64,000 bases of DNA from Staphylococcus auricularis (GTDB taxonomy: Bacteria > Bacillota > Bacilli > Staphylococcales > Staphylococcaceae), in contig NZ_LLER01000009.1 in the NCBI RefSeq assembly GCF_001500315.1, positions 1 through 64,000 of the forward strand, given 5' to 3'. The notes below the pieces were generated by a model. That model searched no databases and was not told where the DNA came from. It saw only the letters and a list, made by a program, of their open reading frames with translations. Positions 1 through 9,101 of the stretch are shown one piece after another (the first letter of the stretch is position 1; each line of letters begins with the position of its first letter). A program made the position numbers and the translations under genes.

Positions 1-873
1 TGCTTAGGTTTTGGTGGCGGTATTATCGTACCTGCCATTTATGCGATGGCTGGTGCAGTGTGGCCAAATGGTGGAAGACAAACATTTAATGCCATTTATT
101 TAGCACAAAACATTGGGGTATCAATCGGTGCAGCTGCAGGTGGTTTCGTCGCAGAATTCAGTTTTAATTTCATTTTCATGGCTAATCTCGTGATGTATAT
201 TTTATTTGCGATTGTATCGATTAAACAATTTAATTTGAAAATTGATATTAAAGTTAAACCGAGTGAAACATTAGGGCTATTCTCAAGAGAAAATATGCCA
301 CGTTTTATTTCACTCCTCTTGTTATGTGTGATGTTTAGTATCTGCTGGATCACATACATTCAATGGGAAACAACTATTGCATCATTCACACAAGAAATCG
401 ATATTTCAATGGGACAATATAGTTTACTTTGGACAGTGAACGGTATTTTAATCTTAGTTGCACAACCATTAATCCAACCGGTCATTCGTTTATTAAAAGG
501 TGACTTGAAGAAACAAATGTTTGTCGGTGTCTTGATCTTCATGTTATCTTTCTTCGTTACAAGTTTTGCCCAACAATTTAGTATCTTTATGATCGGTATG
601 ATCATTCTTACATTTGGTGAAATGTTCGTTTGGCCAGCCATTCCAACTATCGCTAGCAAATTGGCGCCTAGAGGAAAAGAAGGGCAGTTCCAAGGCTATG
701 TCAATTCTGCTTCAACAGTAGGTAAAGCGCTTGGACCATTTATCGGTGGTGTCATTGTAGATACTTTTGATATGTCTGCCATGTTCTTGAGCATGATTGG
801 CTTACTAGCAATTTCACTTGTCTTCTTAGTCGTATTTGATAAAGTACTTCCTAGAAAGAAAGAGGAAGAGTAA
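1..873 (+). CDS. MFS transporter, 5' truncated by the window edge
   Basis: C-terminal 290 residues of a major facilitator superfamily permease. The frame is open from base 1, so the Met at 46 is internal and not the start. Several hydrophobic segments alternate with short loops. A motif near the end (PRGKEG, then QGYVNSASTVGKALGPFIGG) is typical of the second half of drug:H+ antiporter-type (DHA) permeases. The tail is basic and acidic (PRKKEEE), as expected for a cytoplasmic C-terminus. An MFS gene upstream of leuS is also found in S. aureus. The substrate cannot be told from the sequence. The N-terminal half lies outside the window. Confidence 0.85.
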   Translation, partial: CLGFGGGIIVPAIYAMAGAVWPNGGRQTFNAIYLAQNIGVSIGAAAGGFVAEFSFNFIFMANLVMYILFAIVSIKQFNLKIDIKVKPSETLGLFSRENMPRFISLLLLCVMFSICWITYIQWETTIASFTQEIDISMGQYSLLWTVNGILILVAQPLIQPVIRLLKGDLKKQMFVGVLIFMLSFFVTSFAQQFSIFMIGMIILTFGEMFVWPAIPTIASKLAPRGKEGQFQGYVNSASTVGKALGPFIGGVIVDTFDMSAMFLSMIGLLAISLVFLVVFDKVLPRKKEEE

Positions 874-909
874 TTTTTAAGCTAAGCCCAAATACTTTTA
901 AGACCTTAC

Positions 910-938
910 TTGAAAATTTAAAGCAATTCGAATATGAT
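910..938 (+). promoter_or_regulatory. SigA promoter of the leuS T-box transcript
   Basis: TTGAAA at 910-915, a 17-base spacer and TATGAT at 933-938. The predicted transcription start near 945 lies just ahead of the T-box stem I sequence. Confidence 0.65.
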
Positions 939-944
939 ATAAAT

Positions 945-1157
945 AAATAGGAGTAGTAACTTAAGCACATTTCCCCAGAGAGTTAGCGTAGGTGCGAGCT
1001 AATGTTATTGTATTAAGTGAACTTACCGTCAATACACTATGAATGAATAAACATCTCAACTATTTAATAGAGAGCACGTAAGCGTGAATGAGGGTGGTAC
1101 CGCGGCAAATGTCGTCCCTTTGTTAACAAGTGTTAAATAGTTTGAGGTGTTTTTTTC
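945..1157 (+). promoter_or_regulatory. T-box leader (leucine) controlling leuS
   Basis: The leader carries the T-box core AGGGTGGTACCGCGG at 1091-1105. Upstream lies a typical stem I start (AGAGAGTTAG near 977) and a specifier-loop context GTGAA-CTT-ACC at 1017-1027. This places Leu codon CTT at 1022-1024, matching the downstream gene. A helix can form between 1051-1067 and 1133-1150 (CTCAACTATTTAA against TTAAATAGTTTGAG, one bulge), followed by a T run at 1150-1156. That is the terminator that uncharged tRNA-Leu would prevent. Confidence 0.9.
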
Positions 1158-1177
1158 TGAAAAGGAGGAGCAAGTCT

Positions 1178-3592
1178 GTGAGTTATAATCACAAAGAAGT
1201 GGAACCAAAATGGCAACAATATTGGGACGAACATAAAACATTTAAAGCTTCTGACAATCTCGGTCAAAAGAAATTTTATGCACTTGATATGTTCCCATAT
1301 CCTTCTGGTGCAGGCCTACATGTGGGTCACCCTGAAGGCTATACAGCAACAGATATCATCTCACGTTATAAACGTATGCAAGGTTATAATGTGCTACATC
1401 CGATGGGGTGGGATGCATTCGGTTTACCTGCTGAACAGTATGCGTTAGATACAGGTAATAACCCAAGAGAGTTTACAAAACAAAATATTGAAACGTTTAA
1501 ACGTCAAATTAAAGAACTCGGTTTCAGCTATGATTGGGACAGAGAAATCAACACAACAGATCCAGAATACTATAAATGGACACAGTGGATTTTTATTCAA
1601 CTTTATAATAAAGGTCTCGCATATGTAGATGAAGTTGCGGTAAACTGGTGCCCAGCTTTAGGTACGGTATTATCAAATGAAGAAGTTGTAGATGGCGTAT
1701 CTGAACGTGGCGGTCATCCCGTTTATCGTCGTCCAATGAAACAATGGGTACTTAAGATTACTGAATATGCGGATCGTTTACTTGAAGATTTAGATGACTT
1801 AGATTGGCCAGAATCTATCAAAGATATGCAACGTAACTGGATTGGTCGTTCAGAAGGTGCGAAAGTTAAATTCAATGTTGCAGAACACGACGCACAAATA
1901 GAAGTCTTTACCACTAGACCTGATACAATCTTTGGTACGACGTTCTTAGTCTTAAGTCCTGAACATACATTAGTGAATGAAATTACAACTGAAGAACAAG
2001 CTGAAGCGGTGAAAGCTTATCAAGAAGAAGCTGCTAAGAAATCTGATTTAGAGCGTACTGGTTTAGCTAAAGAAAAATCAGGTGTATTTACGGGCGCTTA
2101 TGCAGTGAATCCATTAAGCGGTGAAAATATTCCAGTATGGATCGCAGACTATGTGCTATCTACTTATGGTACAGGTGCAGTCATGGCGGTACCAGCTGGT
2201 GATGAACGTGACTATGAATTTGCGAAAGCATTTGATTTACCAATTAAAGCCATTATTGAAGATAGTGATTTATCTGAAACCGCGTATACAGGTGACGGTG
2301 CGCATATCAATTCAGGTCAATTAGATGGCTTGCACAACGACGAAGCGATTAAAAAAGCAATTGAATTATTAGAAGATAGCGGTGCAGGTCAACACGAAGT
2401 CAACTACAAACTCAGAGACTGGCTCTTCAGCCGTCAAAGATATTGGGGTGAACCTATCCCAGTCATTCATTGGGAAGATGGTACGATGACCACAGTACCG
2501 GAAGATGAATTACCATTACTATTACCAGAAACTGATGAGATTAAGCCGTCTGGTACAGGTGAATCTCCATTAGCGAATATCGACGACTTTGTAAATGTAG
2601 TCGATGAAGAAACTGGTATGAAAGGTCGTCGTGAGACAAATACGATGCCACAATGGGCAGGTAGCTGCTGGTATTACTTAAGATACATTGATCCTCATAA
2701 TGAAAACATGATTGCAGATCAAGAAAAACTCAAACATTGGCTCCCTGTTGACTTATATATTGGTGGAGTCGAGCATGCTGTGTTACATTTATTATACGCT
2801 CGATTTTGGCACAAAGTATTATACGATTTAGGCGTCGTGCCGACGAAAGAACCATTCCAACGACTCTACAATCAAGGTATGATTCTTGGTGAAGGTAATG
2901 AAAAAATGAGTAAATCTAAAGGCAATGTGATCAATCCTGACGACATCGTCCAATCTCACGGTGCTGACACATTACGCCTTTACGAAATGTTCATGGGACC
3001 ACTTGATGCAGCCATTGCTTGGAGTGAAAAAGGTCTAGACGGATCAAGACGTTTCTTAGATCGCGTTTGGCGTTTACTCATCAATGAAGATGGTACATTA
3101 ACAGACAAAGTAGTTGATGATAATGATGAATCACTCGATAAAAGTTACCATCAAACCGTTAAAAAAGTCACTGAAGACTTTGATACATTGAGTTTCAACA
3201 CAGCTATCAGTCAGTTGATGGTCTTCATTAATGATTGTTACAAAGCAGATCAATTGTACCGTCCATACATGGAAGGTTTCGTGAAAATGTTAGCACCAAT
3301 CGCACCACATATCGGTGAAGAATTATGGTCACGATTAGGTCACACTGAAACGATTACTTATGAACCTTGGCCTTCATACGATGAATCATTACTCGTGGAT
3401 GATGAAATAGAAATCGTTGTACAAGTGAATGGTAAAGTTCGTGCGAAAGCTAAAGTTCCAAAAGATATTTCAAAAGAAGACATGCAAGAAATTGCTTTAG
3501 CCAACGAGCATGTAAAAGCTTCACTTGAAGGTAAAGACGTTAAAAAAGTCATCGCTGTGCCACAAAAACTTGTTAACATAGTTGCAAAATAA
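1178..3592 (+). CDS. leuS: Leucyl-tRNA synthetase
   Basis: Charges tRNA-Leu with leucine in the cytoplasm; class I synthetase of 804 residues, the usual length. HIGH-type motif HVGH is at residues 48-51 and KMSKS at 576-580. The CP1 editing domain contains the threonine-rich TTRPDT (245-250) and the segment VPAGDERD. In the latter the His that normally precedes the first Asp (HDxRD) is Gly341, while D342 and D345 are kept. I chose GTG 1178 because AAAGGAGGAG at 1161-1170 lies 7 bases upstream and the family starts here. The earlier in-frame GTG at 1130 is inside the T-box terminator. Expression is probably controlled by tRNA-Leu charging through the T-box. Confidence 0.97.
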   Translation: MSYNHKEVEPKWQQYWDEHKTFKASDNLGQKKFYALDMFPYPSGAGLHVGHPEGYTATDIISRYKRMQGYNVLHPMGWDAFGLPAEQYALDTGNNPREFTKQNIETFKRQIKELGFSYDWDREINTTDPEYYKWTQWIFIQLYNKGLAYVDEVAVNWCPALGTVLSNEEVVDGVSERGGHPVYRRPMKQWVLKITEYADRLLEDLDDLDWPESIKDMQRNWIGRSEGAKVKFNVAEHDAQIEVFTTRPDTIFGTTFLVLSPEHTLVNEITTEEQAEAVKAYQEEAAKKSDLERTGLAKEKSGVFTGAYAVNPLSGENIPVWIADYVLSTYGTGAVMAVPAGDERDYEFAKAFDLPIKAIIEDSDLSETAYTGDGAHINSGQLDGLHNDEAIKKAIELLEDSGAGQHEVNYKLRDWLFSRQRYWGEPIPVIHWEDGTMTTVPEDELPLLLPETDEIKPSGTGESPLANIDDFVNVVDEETGMKGRRETNTMPQWAGSCWYYLRYIDPHNENMIADQEKLKHWLPVDLYIGGVEHAVLHLLYARFWHKVLYDLGVVPTKEPFQRLYNQGMILGEGNEKMSKSKGNVINPDDIVQSHGADTLRLYEMFMGPLDAAIAWSEKGLDGSRRFLDRVWRLLINEDGTLTDKVVDDNDESLDKSYHQTVKKVTEDFDTLSFNTAISQLMVFINDCYKADQLYRPYMEGFVKMLAPIAPHIGEELWSRLGHTETITYEPWPSYDESLLVDDEIEIVVQVNGKVRAKAKVPKDISKEDMQEIALANEHVKASLEGKDVKKVIAVPQKLVNIVAK

Positions 3593-3611
3593 TACAGGAG
3601 GAGATTGCGTT

Positions 3612-3923
3612 ATGAAATCTATTTCAATTGACGAATTAAAAACTAAAATTTTAGATTCTAATCCGGTTAATATCGTGGATGTTCGCTCAAAAGAAGAAAC
3701 TGCAATGGGTATCATTCCAGGAGCTGAAACAATCCCAAGTGATGAAATTGAAGATAACTTAAATCACTTCAACGAAAACGATACTTACTACATCATCTGC
3801 AAAAAAGGTGGAAGAAGTGCTCAAGTTGTAAAATACTTAGAATCTCAAGGTATCGACGCTGTCAACGTTGAAGGCGGTATGGATGCTTGGGGCGACGAAG
3901 GATTACAAATCGACAGCATCTAA
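3612..3923 (+). CDS. Rhodanese-like domain protein
   Basis: Single-domain rhodanese of 103 residues; the family carries sulfur as a cysteine persulfide. The active-site loop is C63-K-K-G-G-R-S, the six-residue loop of sulfurtransferases. The N-terminal block VNIVDVRSKEE and the final GGMDAWGDEG are family hallmarks. ATG 3612 follows AGGAGGAG closely. The gene starts 19 bases after leuS and probably belongs to its transcript, as in S. aureus. The sulfur donor and acceptor are unknown. Confidence 0.9.
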   Translation: MKSISIDELKTKILDSNPVNIVDVRSKEETAMGIIPGAETIPSDEIEDNLNHFNENDTYYIICKKGGRSAQVVKYLESQGIDAVNVEGGMDAWGDEGLQIDSI

Positions 3924-3958
3924 GCTGTTGATAGCGCAATGCATCGTTTAAATATCAA

Positions 3959-3997
3959 ATGCCGATTGAACTGTGAAGGTTTCAATCGGCATTTTTT
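3959..3997 (+). terminator. Rho-independent terminator after the rhodanese gene
   Basis: ATGCCGATTGAA (3959-3970) pairs with TTCAATCGGCAT (3981-3992) and is followed by a T run. It ends the leuS-rhodanese transcript. Confidence 0.9.
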
Positions 3998-4094
3998 ACG
4001 TTGGGGGAAAATGTGTAACTCATAATATTAATGATGAAAGTTCTTATGTTGGAGAGAAGTTTTGAACGCATAAAACTTTGACTATCATAATTTT

Positions 4095-4108
4095 ATAAAA
4101 CGTTTCCA
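4095..4108 (+). promoter_or_regulatory. cre-like CcpA site upstream of the small membrane protein gene
   Basis: ATAAAACGTTTCCA matches 12 of 14 positions of the cre consensus TGWAARCGYTWNCW. It lies 95 bases before the start at 4203. The two mismatches are at the first two positions. The promoter itself is not clear. Confidence 0.35.
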
Positions 4109-4202
4109 CTATAAATAATGTTATGCTATTTTATAAATAGAGTTAATTCAAAATAGAACTATTTATTAAAATGTAAAACCGTATGCAAAGGGGATTATTT
4201 AT

Positions 4203-4406
4203 ATGAAGGACATCATATTATTTCTTGCATTTATCATCATATGTGTTGCAGCAGGTAACTTAGTTCATCACTTTTTAGTGATTATGCCGTTGAGTTCTAA
4301 TATTTGGGTAGCTAGAATAGGCGGTATGATCGGTGCAGGATTAACTGGACTGATTGTTTATCAATGTTATGTAAAATGGTTAAAAGCAAAATTGAAAACG
4401 GAGTAG
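4203..4406 (+). CDS. Small two-helix membrane protein, function unknown
   Basis: 67 residues with two hydrophobic segments, about 3-26 and 34-57, and a short basic tail (KWLKAKLKTE). I do not recognise a named family. AAAGGGG stands about 9 bases before ATG 4203. The gene is monocistronic: it has a terminator on each side and its own upstream region of about 200 bases, with a cre-like sequence. The second segment is glycine-rich (GGMIGAGLTG), which often supports helix packing. The presence of an RBS, a terminator and membrane topology makes it a likely real gene. Confidence 0.7.
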   Translation: MKDIILFLAFIIICVAAGNLVHHFLVIMPLSSNIWVARIGGMIGAGLTGLIVYQCYVKWLKAKLKTE

Positions 4407-4417
4407 TGACATAAAAA

Positions 4418-4451
4418 ACAAGGTTAGAACATGTGGGTTCTAACCTTGTTT
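4418..4451. terminator. Bidirectional terminator between convergent genes
   Basis: AACAAGGTTAGAAC (4418-4431) pairs with GTTCTAACCTTGTT (4438-4451). A-rich and T-rich flanks serve both the small membrane protein gene and the flavoprotein gene on the other strand. Confidence 0.85.
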
Positions 4452-4459
4452 ATGTTTAA

Positions 4460-5740
4460 TCATACTTCTGAATTTTCGTCTTCTATCTTAAACTGTCCTG
4501 CATTTTGGCCCGCTACGTGACCGGTTACGAGTGCACTGGTAATATTATAGCCACCTGTATAACCATGAATATCGAGCACTTCACCACTAAAGAATAAACC
4601 AGGGACGAATTTGGACATCATCGTTTTCGGTTGAATTTCTTTCAACTGTACGCCGCCACCAGTGACGAAGGCCTTGTCTATAGGTAATGTACCATTAACG
4701 GTAAACGTAAATGATATCAATAATGTCACGAGTTGCGTGATTTGATTGTTTGAAATGTGATGGCCAGTTGTTTCGTTATCAATATCAGCTTGTTCTAACA
4801 TGAATAATAAATAACGCTCTTCGATTAAACCATGCAAACTGTTTTTAACAGCTTTGTCTGGATGTTGTTGGATGCGTTGTCGTATATCTTGTTCGACCTC
4901 ATGTTGTTTCAATTCTGGGAAGACGTCGAGCTGCATTTTTACATGGCTGCGTTTTTGATTCTTTTGTTCTTTATAGACAAATTGACTACAACGTAATGTT
5001 GCTGGACCGCTAATACCGAAATGGGTGAACAGCATATCCATTTGGTGTGTGATACGTGGTTTCCCATTTTTCTTCAGCACAGATAGGGCGACATCTTTTA
5101 AACTTAATCCTTTTAATCGTTTGCTTGTAATAAAAGGTTCGTCTGAAGTGATAGGGACTTCTGTGGGGAATAGTTCAGTTATTGTATGATCAAAGTGTTT
5201 AGCAAATTTGTAACCATCACCTGTTGAACCGGTTTGAGGGACGCTGGTTCCTCCAGTCGCGATGACGACAGTTTGAGCTTCCACGGTTTGACCTGTATCT
5301 AATGTCACAATGAAATGTTGGTTCTCATATTTAATAGATTGCACCGTCGTTTTTTCTTTCACTTCTACATGATTTTCTTCGAGAGTTCGCGTCAGTGCAT
5401 CTACCACGTCTTGTGATTTGTTTGAAACCGGGAACATGCGCCCGTGATCTTCTTCTTTTAATTTCACACCTCTAGATTCGAAAAAAGCGATGATGGATTC
5501 ATTATCAAATATGGAAAATGGACTATAGAGGAATTTACCATTTCCTGGAATATTTTTAATGATTTCGGCATAAGGTAAGCGGTTCGTAACATTGCAACGT
5601 CCGCCACCAGAGATTTTTAATTTTCGACCCAGACCTTTTTTCTTTTCAATTAATAATACTCGGTGTTTATTTTCACTAGCTGCCACAGCTGCCATTAATC
5701 CGCTCGGTCCGCCACCAATTACTATCGTTTGATACATCAT
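4460..5740 (-). CDS. BaiN/RdsA-family NAD(P)/FAD-dependent oxidoreductase (HI0933/YhiN-like)
   Basis: Flavoprotein of 426 residues. The N-terminal dinucleotide-binding loop GGGPSGLMAA follows a short beta strand (TIVIG) at about residues 4-18. A GRKLKISGGGRCNVTN block and a central GGTSVPQTGSTGDGY segment are characteristic of the HI0933-like family. The C-terminal FFSGEVLDIHGYTGGYN block closes the FAD site. The physiological substrate is not established for staphylococci. Two adjacent ATG codons follow AAAGGATAA; the second may be used. It is divergent from murJ and convergent with the small membrane protein gene. Confidence 0.88.
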   Translation of the reverse strand: MMYQTIVIGGGPSGLMAAVAASENKHRVLLIEKKKGLGRKLKISGGGRCNVTNRLPYAEIIKNIPGNGKFLYSPFSIFDNESIIAFFESRGVKLKEEDHGRMFPVSNKSQDVVDALTRTLEENHVEVKEKTTVQSIKYENQHFIVTLDTGQTVEAQTVVIATGGTSVPQTGSTGDGYKFAKHFDHTITELFPTEVPITSDEPFITSKRLKGLSLKDVALSVLKKNGKPRITHQMDMLFTHFGISGPATLRCSQFVYKEQKNQKRSHVKMQLDVFPELKQHEVEQDIRQRIQQHPDKAVKNSLHGLIEERYLLFMLEQADIDNETTGHHISNNQITQLVTLLISFTFTVNGTLPIDKAFVTGGGVQLKEIQPKTMMSKFVPGLFFSGEVLDIHGYTGGYNITSALVTGHVAGQNAGQFKIEDENSEV

Positions 5741-5924
5741 TGCTTATTATCCTTTCATCATATCGTTTATGTATATCATCATTCGTCATTGTTTACTCTT
5801 TATTAATCAGTAAAACCCTTTATTCGCTACGTTAAAACCATAACAAGAATAACTTATGTCTATGTTAAACACAAGCTACGGAATACCGCAGTTCAAATGA
5901 TGCAATAAGTTTTCATTAAACCGT

Positions 5925-5952
5925 TTGAAAATAGAAAAATGAGTGATAGAAT
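5925..5952 (+). promoter_or_regulatory. Probable promoter of murJ operon
   Basis: TTGAAA at 5925-5930, a 16-base spacer and TAGAAT at 5947-5952. It lies in the 393-base divergent spacer 5741-6133, about 180 bases before murJ. The only other structure I see there is the perfect 14-base palindrome at 6081-6094. Confidence 0.45.
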
Positions 5953-6080
5953 AAGGGCTTGAAATTTTATTTGTGAGATTTGGCACAAAGATTTTAACAA
6001 GGCAAAATTCATAAAGGCATTTACAAATACGACAAAAGCGTGAATTGTAGTAACATTATTTTGCTAAATTGCACTGATAT

Positions 6081-6094
6081 CGTTAATATTAACG
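6081..6094. promoter_or_regulatory. Perfect 14-bp palindrome before murJ
   Basis: CGTTAATATTAACG is its own reverse complement and ends 39 bases before the murJ ATG. It could be an operator or a small leader hairpin. No regulator can be assigned. Confidence 0.35.
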
Positions 6095-6133
6095 GTGTGT
6101 GGATATAAATTACATAAAGATAGGAAGATAGGA

Positions 6134-7774
6134 ATGAGTGAAAGTAAAGCTTTAGTACGCGGGACCTTTTTGATCACGCTCAGTATTTTAATTACTAAAA
6201 TCTTAGGCGTTCTCTATGTCATCCCTTTTTATTCAATCATGGGGAATGAAACGAACTTAGCGCCATTCAACTATGCTTATACACCATACAATATCGCAAT
6301 TGCGGTTGCGACAGCAGGTGTACCACTAGCTGCTTCTAAATATGTAGCTAAATACAATGCGATAGGGGCTTATAGTGTCAGTCAAAAACTATATCGGTCA
6401 AGTTTTATTGTCATGACTGTCACAGGTGTTATCGGTTTTGCGATATTATTCTTCTTAGCACCGATCATCGCAACATTTACGTTAGCCCAAGAAGGACAAA
6501 GTCAAGCAGGCGCATGGTCTGTTGATGAAGTCACTTGGATTATTAGAATCATCAGTACGGTTATTATATTTATTCCATTACTTGCGACATGGCGTGGGGT
6601 ATTCCAAGGTTATGAATCCATGGGACCTACAGCTGTTTCGGAGGTAACAGAACAAATTGCGCGTATCTTATTCATTTTAATCGGCAGTTATTTAGTCCTT
6701 TATGTGTTTGATGGGGACATTCTTACAGCAAATGGTATCGCTGTATTTGGTGCTGCAATCGGTGCCATCGCTGCATTACTCACATTGTGGTATTACTGGC
6801 GAAAACGAAAAAACAATATCCAAACCATGGTCGCATCTGATTCAACTGGCATTACGGTCGGTTACGGAAAAATGTACAAAGAAATCATTTCTTACAGTAT
6901 TCCATTCGTCATTGTCAGCTTGAACTTCCCATTATTTAACTTAGTCGACCAATTTACACATAATTACGCATTAGGGTTAGCCAATGTGCCGCAAGCGTTA
7001 CACGATGGTTTCTTCTCAATGTTGAACTTTACAACAAATAAAATTGTGATGATCCCAACGTCACTTGCTGCTGGGTTTGCGGTCAGCTTAGTGCCATTCA
7101 TTACGAAAACATTTGAAGAAGGTCGCTTAAAAGAAATGCACAGTCAAATTCGCGTTTCATTAGGCGTATTAATGTATATCACTGTACCTGCAGCACTCGG
7201 TATTATGGCGCTCGCATATCCTTTATATACAGTCTTTTATTCAGCTAATACAGACGGTAGTACATTATTATTCTATTATGCACCCGTCTCTATCTTAATC
7301 GGATTGTTGAGTGTTACAGCTTCTATGTTACAAGGTATAGATAAACAGAAATTAACGGTGTTCATTATTTTAAGTGCTGTCGTTATCAAAGTGGTCATTA
7401 ATGTGCCATTGATTTACGTACTTCATACGCCAGGTGCGGTGTTAAGTACAGCGATTGCATTACTCTTTGCGAACATTTGTAATTTAGTAGTGATCAAAAA
7501 ACATGCTAAATTCAATTATTCAGAAACATGGATGCATTTTGCTAAAATATTCTTTTATGGTTTATTGATGATGGTCATTGTAGAAGGTGTAAGTTTCGGC
7601 TTAGAATACTTCTTATCTCCAGCTTCTAAAGTGGGATCATTAATCATCTTAGCTATCGGTGTGTTAATCGGTGTAGCTGTTTATGGTGGGCTCACACTTA
7701 AAACACGTTTAGCTGACGAATTTTTAGGGGATATACCTGACAAAATAAGAGATAAATTAGGATTTTTAAAATGA
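6134..7774 (+). CDS. murJ: Lipid II flippase MurJ (YtgP-type, MOP exporter superfamily)
   Basis: Polytopic membrane protein of 546 residues with about 14 hydrophobic segments. It flips lipid II across the membrane for peptidoglycan synthesis; the S. aureus homologue (SAV1754) is essential and is taken as MurJ. The start MSESKALVRGTFLITLSILITK and the PFNYAYTPYNIAIA block are typical. I chose ATG 6134, which has AGGAAG 6 bases upstream, over the earlier start at 6095, which has no RBS. It overlaps the next gene by 4 bases (ATGA), so the two are translationally coupled. Confidence 0.92.
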   Translation: MSESKALVRGTFLITLSILITKILGVLYVIPFYSIMGNETNLAPFNYAYTPYNIAIAVATAGVPLAASKYVAKYNAIGAYSVSQKLYRSSFIVMTVTGVIGFAILFFLAPIIATFTLAQEGQSQAGAWSVDEVTWIIRIISTVIIFIPLLATWRGVFQGYESMGPTAVSEVTEQIARILFILIGSYLVLYVFDGDILTANGIAVFGAAIGAIAALLTLWYYWRKRKNNIQTMVASDSTGITVGYGKMYKEIISYSIPFVIVSLNFPLFNLVDQFTHNYALGLANVPQALHDGFFSMLNFTTNKIVMIPTSLAAGFAVSLVPFITKTFEEGRLKEMHSQIRVSLGVLMYITVPAALGIMALAYPLYTVFYSANTDGSTLLFYYAPVSILIGLLSVTASMLQGIDKQKLTVFIILSAVVIKVVINVPLIYVLHTPGAVLSTAIALLFANICNLVVIKKHAKFNYSETWMHFAKIFFYGLLMMVIVEGVSFGLEYFLSPASKVGSLIILAIGVLIGVAVYGGLTLKTRLADEFLGDIPDKIRDKLGFLK

Positions 7775-8469
7775 GACTAGATAAATTTTTAGCTAACATG
7801 GGTATAGGTACGCGAACTGAAGTAAAACAATATTTAAAAAAAGGTCAAGTGACCGTGAATGATCAACTTCAAAAATCGCCAAAACTTCAAATCAATCCTG
7901 AAGAAGATGTGATTTGCGTAAATGGAGAACAAGTGACTTATACGGATTATGTTTATTTAATGTTAAATAAACCGCAAGATGTCATTTCAGCTACAGAAGA
8001 TACACAACATCGTACGGTAATCGAACTCATTCCAGAGTATCAACATCTGTCGTTATTCCCTGTTGGACGTTTAGACAGAGATACTGAAGGATTATTATTG
8101 ATTACGAATGATGGTCAGTTTAATCACGACATTATGAGTCCTGGTAAACATGTAGCGAAGACATATGCGGTCACTTCTAAGCGTCCTATTACAGATGAGG
8201 ATATCCAACGTTTCAGTGAAGGGATTGAGTTGAGTGACGGCGAGGCGCAACCTGCTCAGCTAGAAAAATCGGATACAGACCTCAAATCATTTGTCACGCT
8301 TTACGAAGGAAGGTATCATCAAGTTAAGCGTATGTTTCATGCGATAGATAATGAGGTCACTGCATTGAAACGAGTACGTATCGGTCAATTGGAACTAGAT
8401 CCTGATTTGGAACCGGGTGCATACAGACATTTAACAGATCAAGATCTAGATTTGATTTTTAAAAATTGA
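7771..8469 (+). CDS. RsuA/RluB-family pseudouridine synthase (YtzG-like)
   Basis: 232 residues. The N-terminal S4 RNA-binding domain (MRLDKFLANMGIGTRTEVKQ, residues 1-60) is followed by the catalytic domain. The latter has the motif GRLDRDTEGLLL, in which the second Asp is the nucleophile, and the RYHQVKRM block near the end. Such enzymes isomerise a uridine in small-subunit rRNA; the exact site is inferred only from the family. It starts within the murJ stop codon and is followed 15 bases later by the YtxH gene, so the three form an operon. Confidence 0.92.
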   Translation: MRLDKFLANMGIGTRTEVKQYLKKGQVTVNDQLQKSPKLQINPEEDVICVNGEQVTYTDYVYLMLNKPQDVISATEDTQHRTVIELIPEYQHLSLFPVGRLDRDTEGLLLITNDGQFNHDIMSPGKHVAKTYAVTSKRPITDEDIQRFSEGIELSDGEAQPAQLEKSDTDLKSFVTLYEGRYHQVKRMFHAIDNEVTALKRVRIGQLELDPDLEPGAYRHLTDQDLDLIFKN

Positions 8470-8484
8470 AAAGAAGGTGTAAGC

Positions 8485-8898
8485 ATGAGTAAATTATTTA
8501 GAGCAGTCCTAGGTATCGGCGGTGCAGCCGCTGCAGTTATCCTTTCACGTAAAGGAAACAGAGAGAAATTGAAAGCTGAATATGACAAATATAAAGAAAA
8601 TCCAGAATCCTATAAACAAAACGCAAAAGAACTTGCAAATCAAATCGGATCAAACGCAACAGAAACGTTTAAAGAAGTGAAACAAGATCCGAAGGGTTAT
8701 GCTTCTAAAGTCAAAGAAGATCCGAAAGGCTTTTTAAAAGAGCAAAAAGCACGTTTGACTTACACGGATTCTAAAGATGAAGAACATATTGAAGAAGCAC
8801 GTTTCACAGATGAAGGTGCGGCAGACCCTTCAAACAATTTACGCGTGATTACTGAAGAAGAATTGAAAAAGAATCAACGTAATCATGAAGAAAAATAA
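8485..8898 (+). CDS. Small YtxH-like membrane-anchored protein
   Basis: 137 residues. A glycine/alanine-rich hydrophobic segment (residues 7-22) is followed by a charged, probably helical tail with repeated K-E-D-P-K-G-Y/F units (around 62-85). The arrangement resembles YtxH-domain stress proteins. AAGAAGGTG stands just upstream of ATG 8485. It is the last gene of the murJ operon, before a strong terminator. The molecular role is unknown; the family is associated with general stress in Bacillus. Confidence 0.75.
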   Translation: MSKLFRAVLGIGGAAAAVILSRKGNREKLKAEYDKYKENPESYKQNAKELANQIGSNATETFKEVKQDPKGYASKVKEDPKGFLKEQKARLTYTDSKDEEHIEEARFTDEGAADPSNNLRVITEEELKKNQRNHEEK

Positions 8899-8914
8899 AG
8901 CATTATCTTTGTAG

Positions 8915-8965
8915 AGCCAAGATTGCTGACGCTTATGAGTAAGCTCAGTATCTTGGCTTTTTTTC
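8915..8965 (+). terminator. Terminator of the murJ operon
   Basis: AGCCAAGAT (8915-8923) pairs with ATCTTGGCT (8950-8958), followed by eight T residues. Confidence 0.88.
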
Positions 8966-9083
8966 TGTCTTTAAAAAGAACATTTTTCGCATGAATTTGT
9001 GACGCAAAATTTTTGAAAATGAAAACCTTTTACTTCAGCCTTTTATTAGACAATAAAAATGAGAAATTGCTAAAGTAGAAAGC

Positions 9084-9101
9084 ACGTGATATATATCACA
9101 A
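9084..9101. promoter_or_regulatory. Rex/CRP-like dyad upstream of pepV
   Basis: The 14-base core GTGATATATATCAC (9086-9099) is a perfect palindrome, flanked as A-C-core-A-A. Its right half equals the TCACAA half-site of Rex and CRP-type (ArcR) operators with the correct 6-base centre; the left half has two mismatches. It lies about 120 bases before pepV in the gap 8966-9220, in which I see no gene. Confidence 0.35.

Noticed and set aside
1130-1177. Upstream extension of leuS from a GTG at 1130
   Set aside because: These codons are the T-box terminator stem and T run; a strong RBS and the family start favour GTG 1178.
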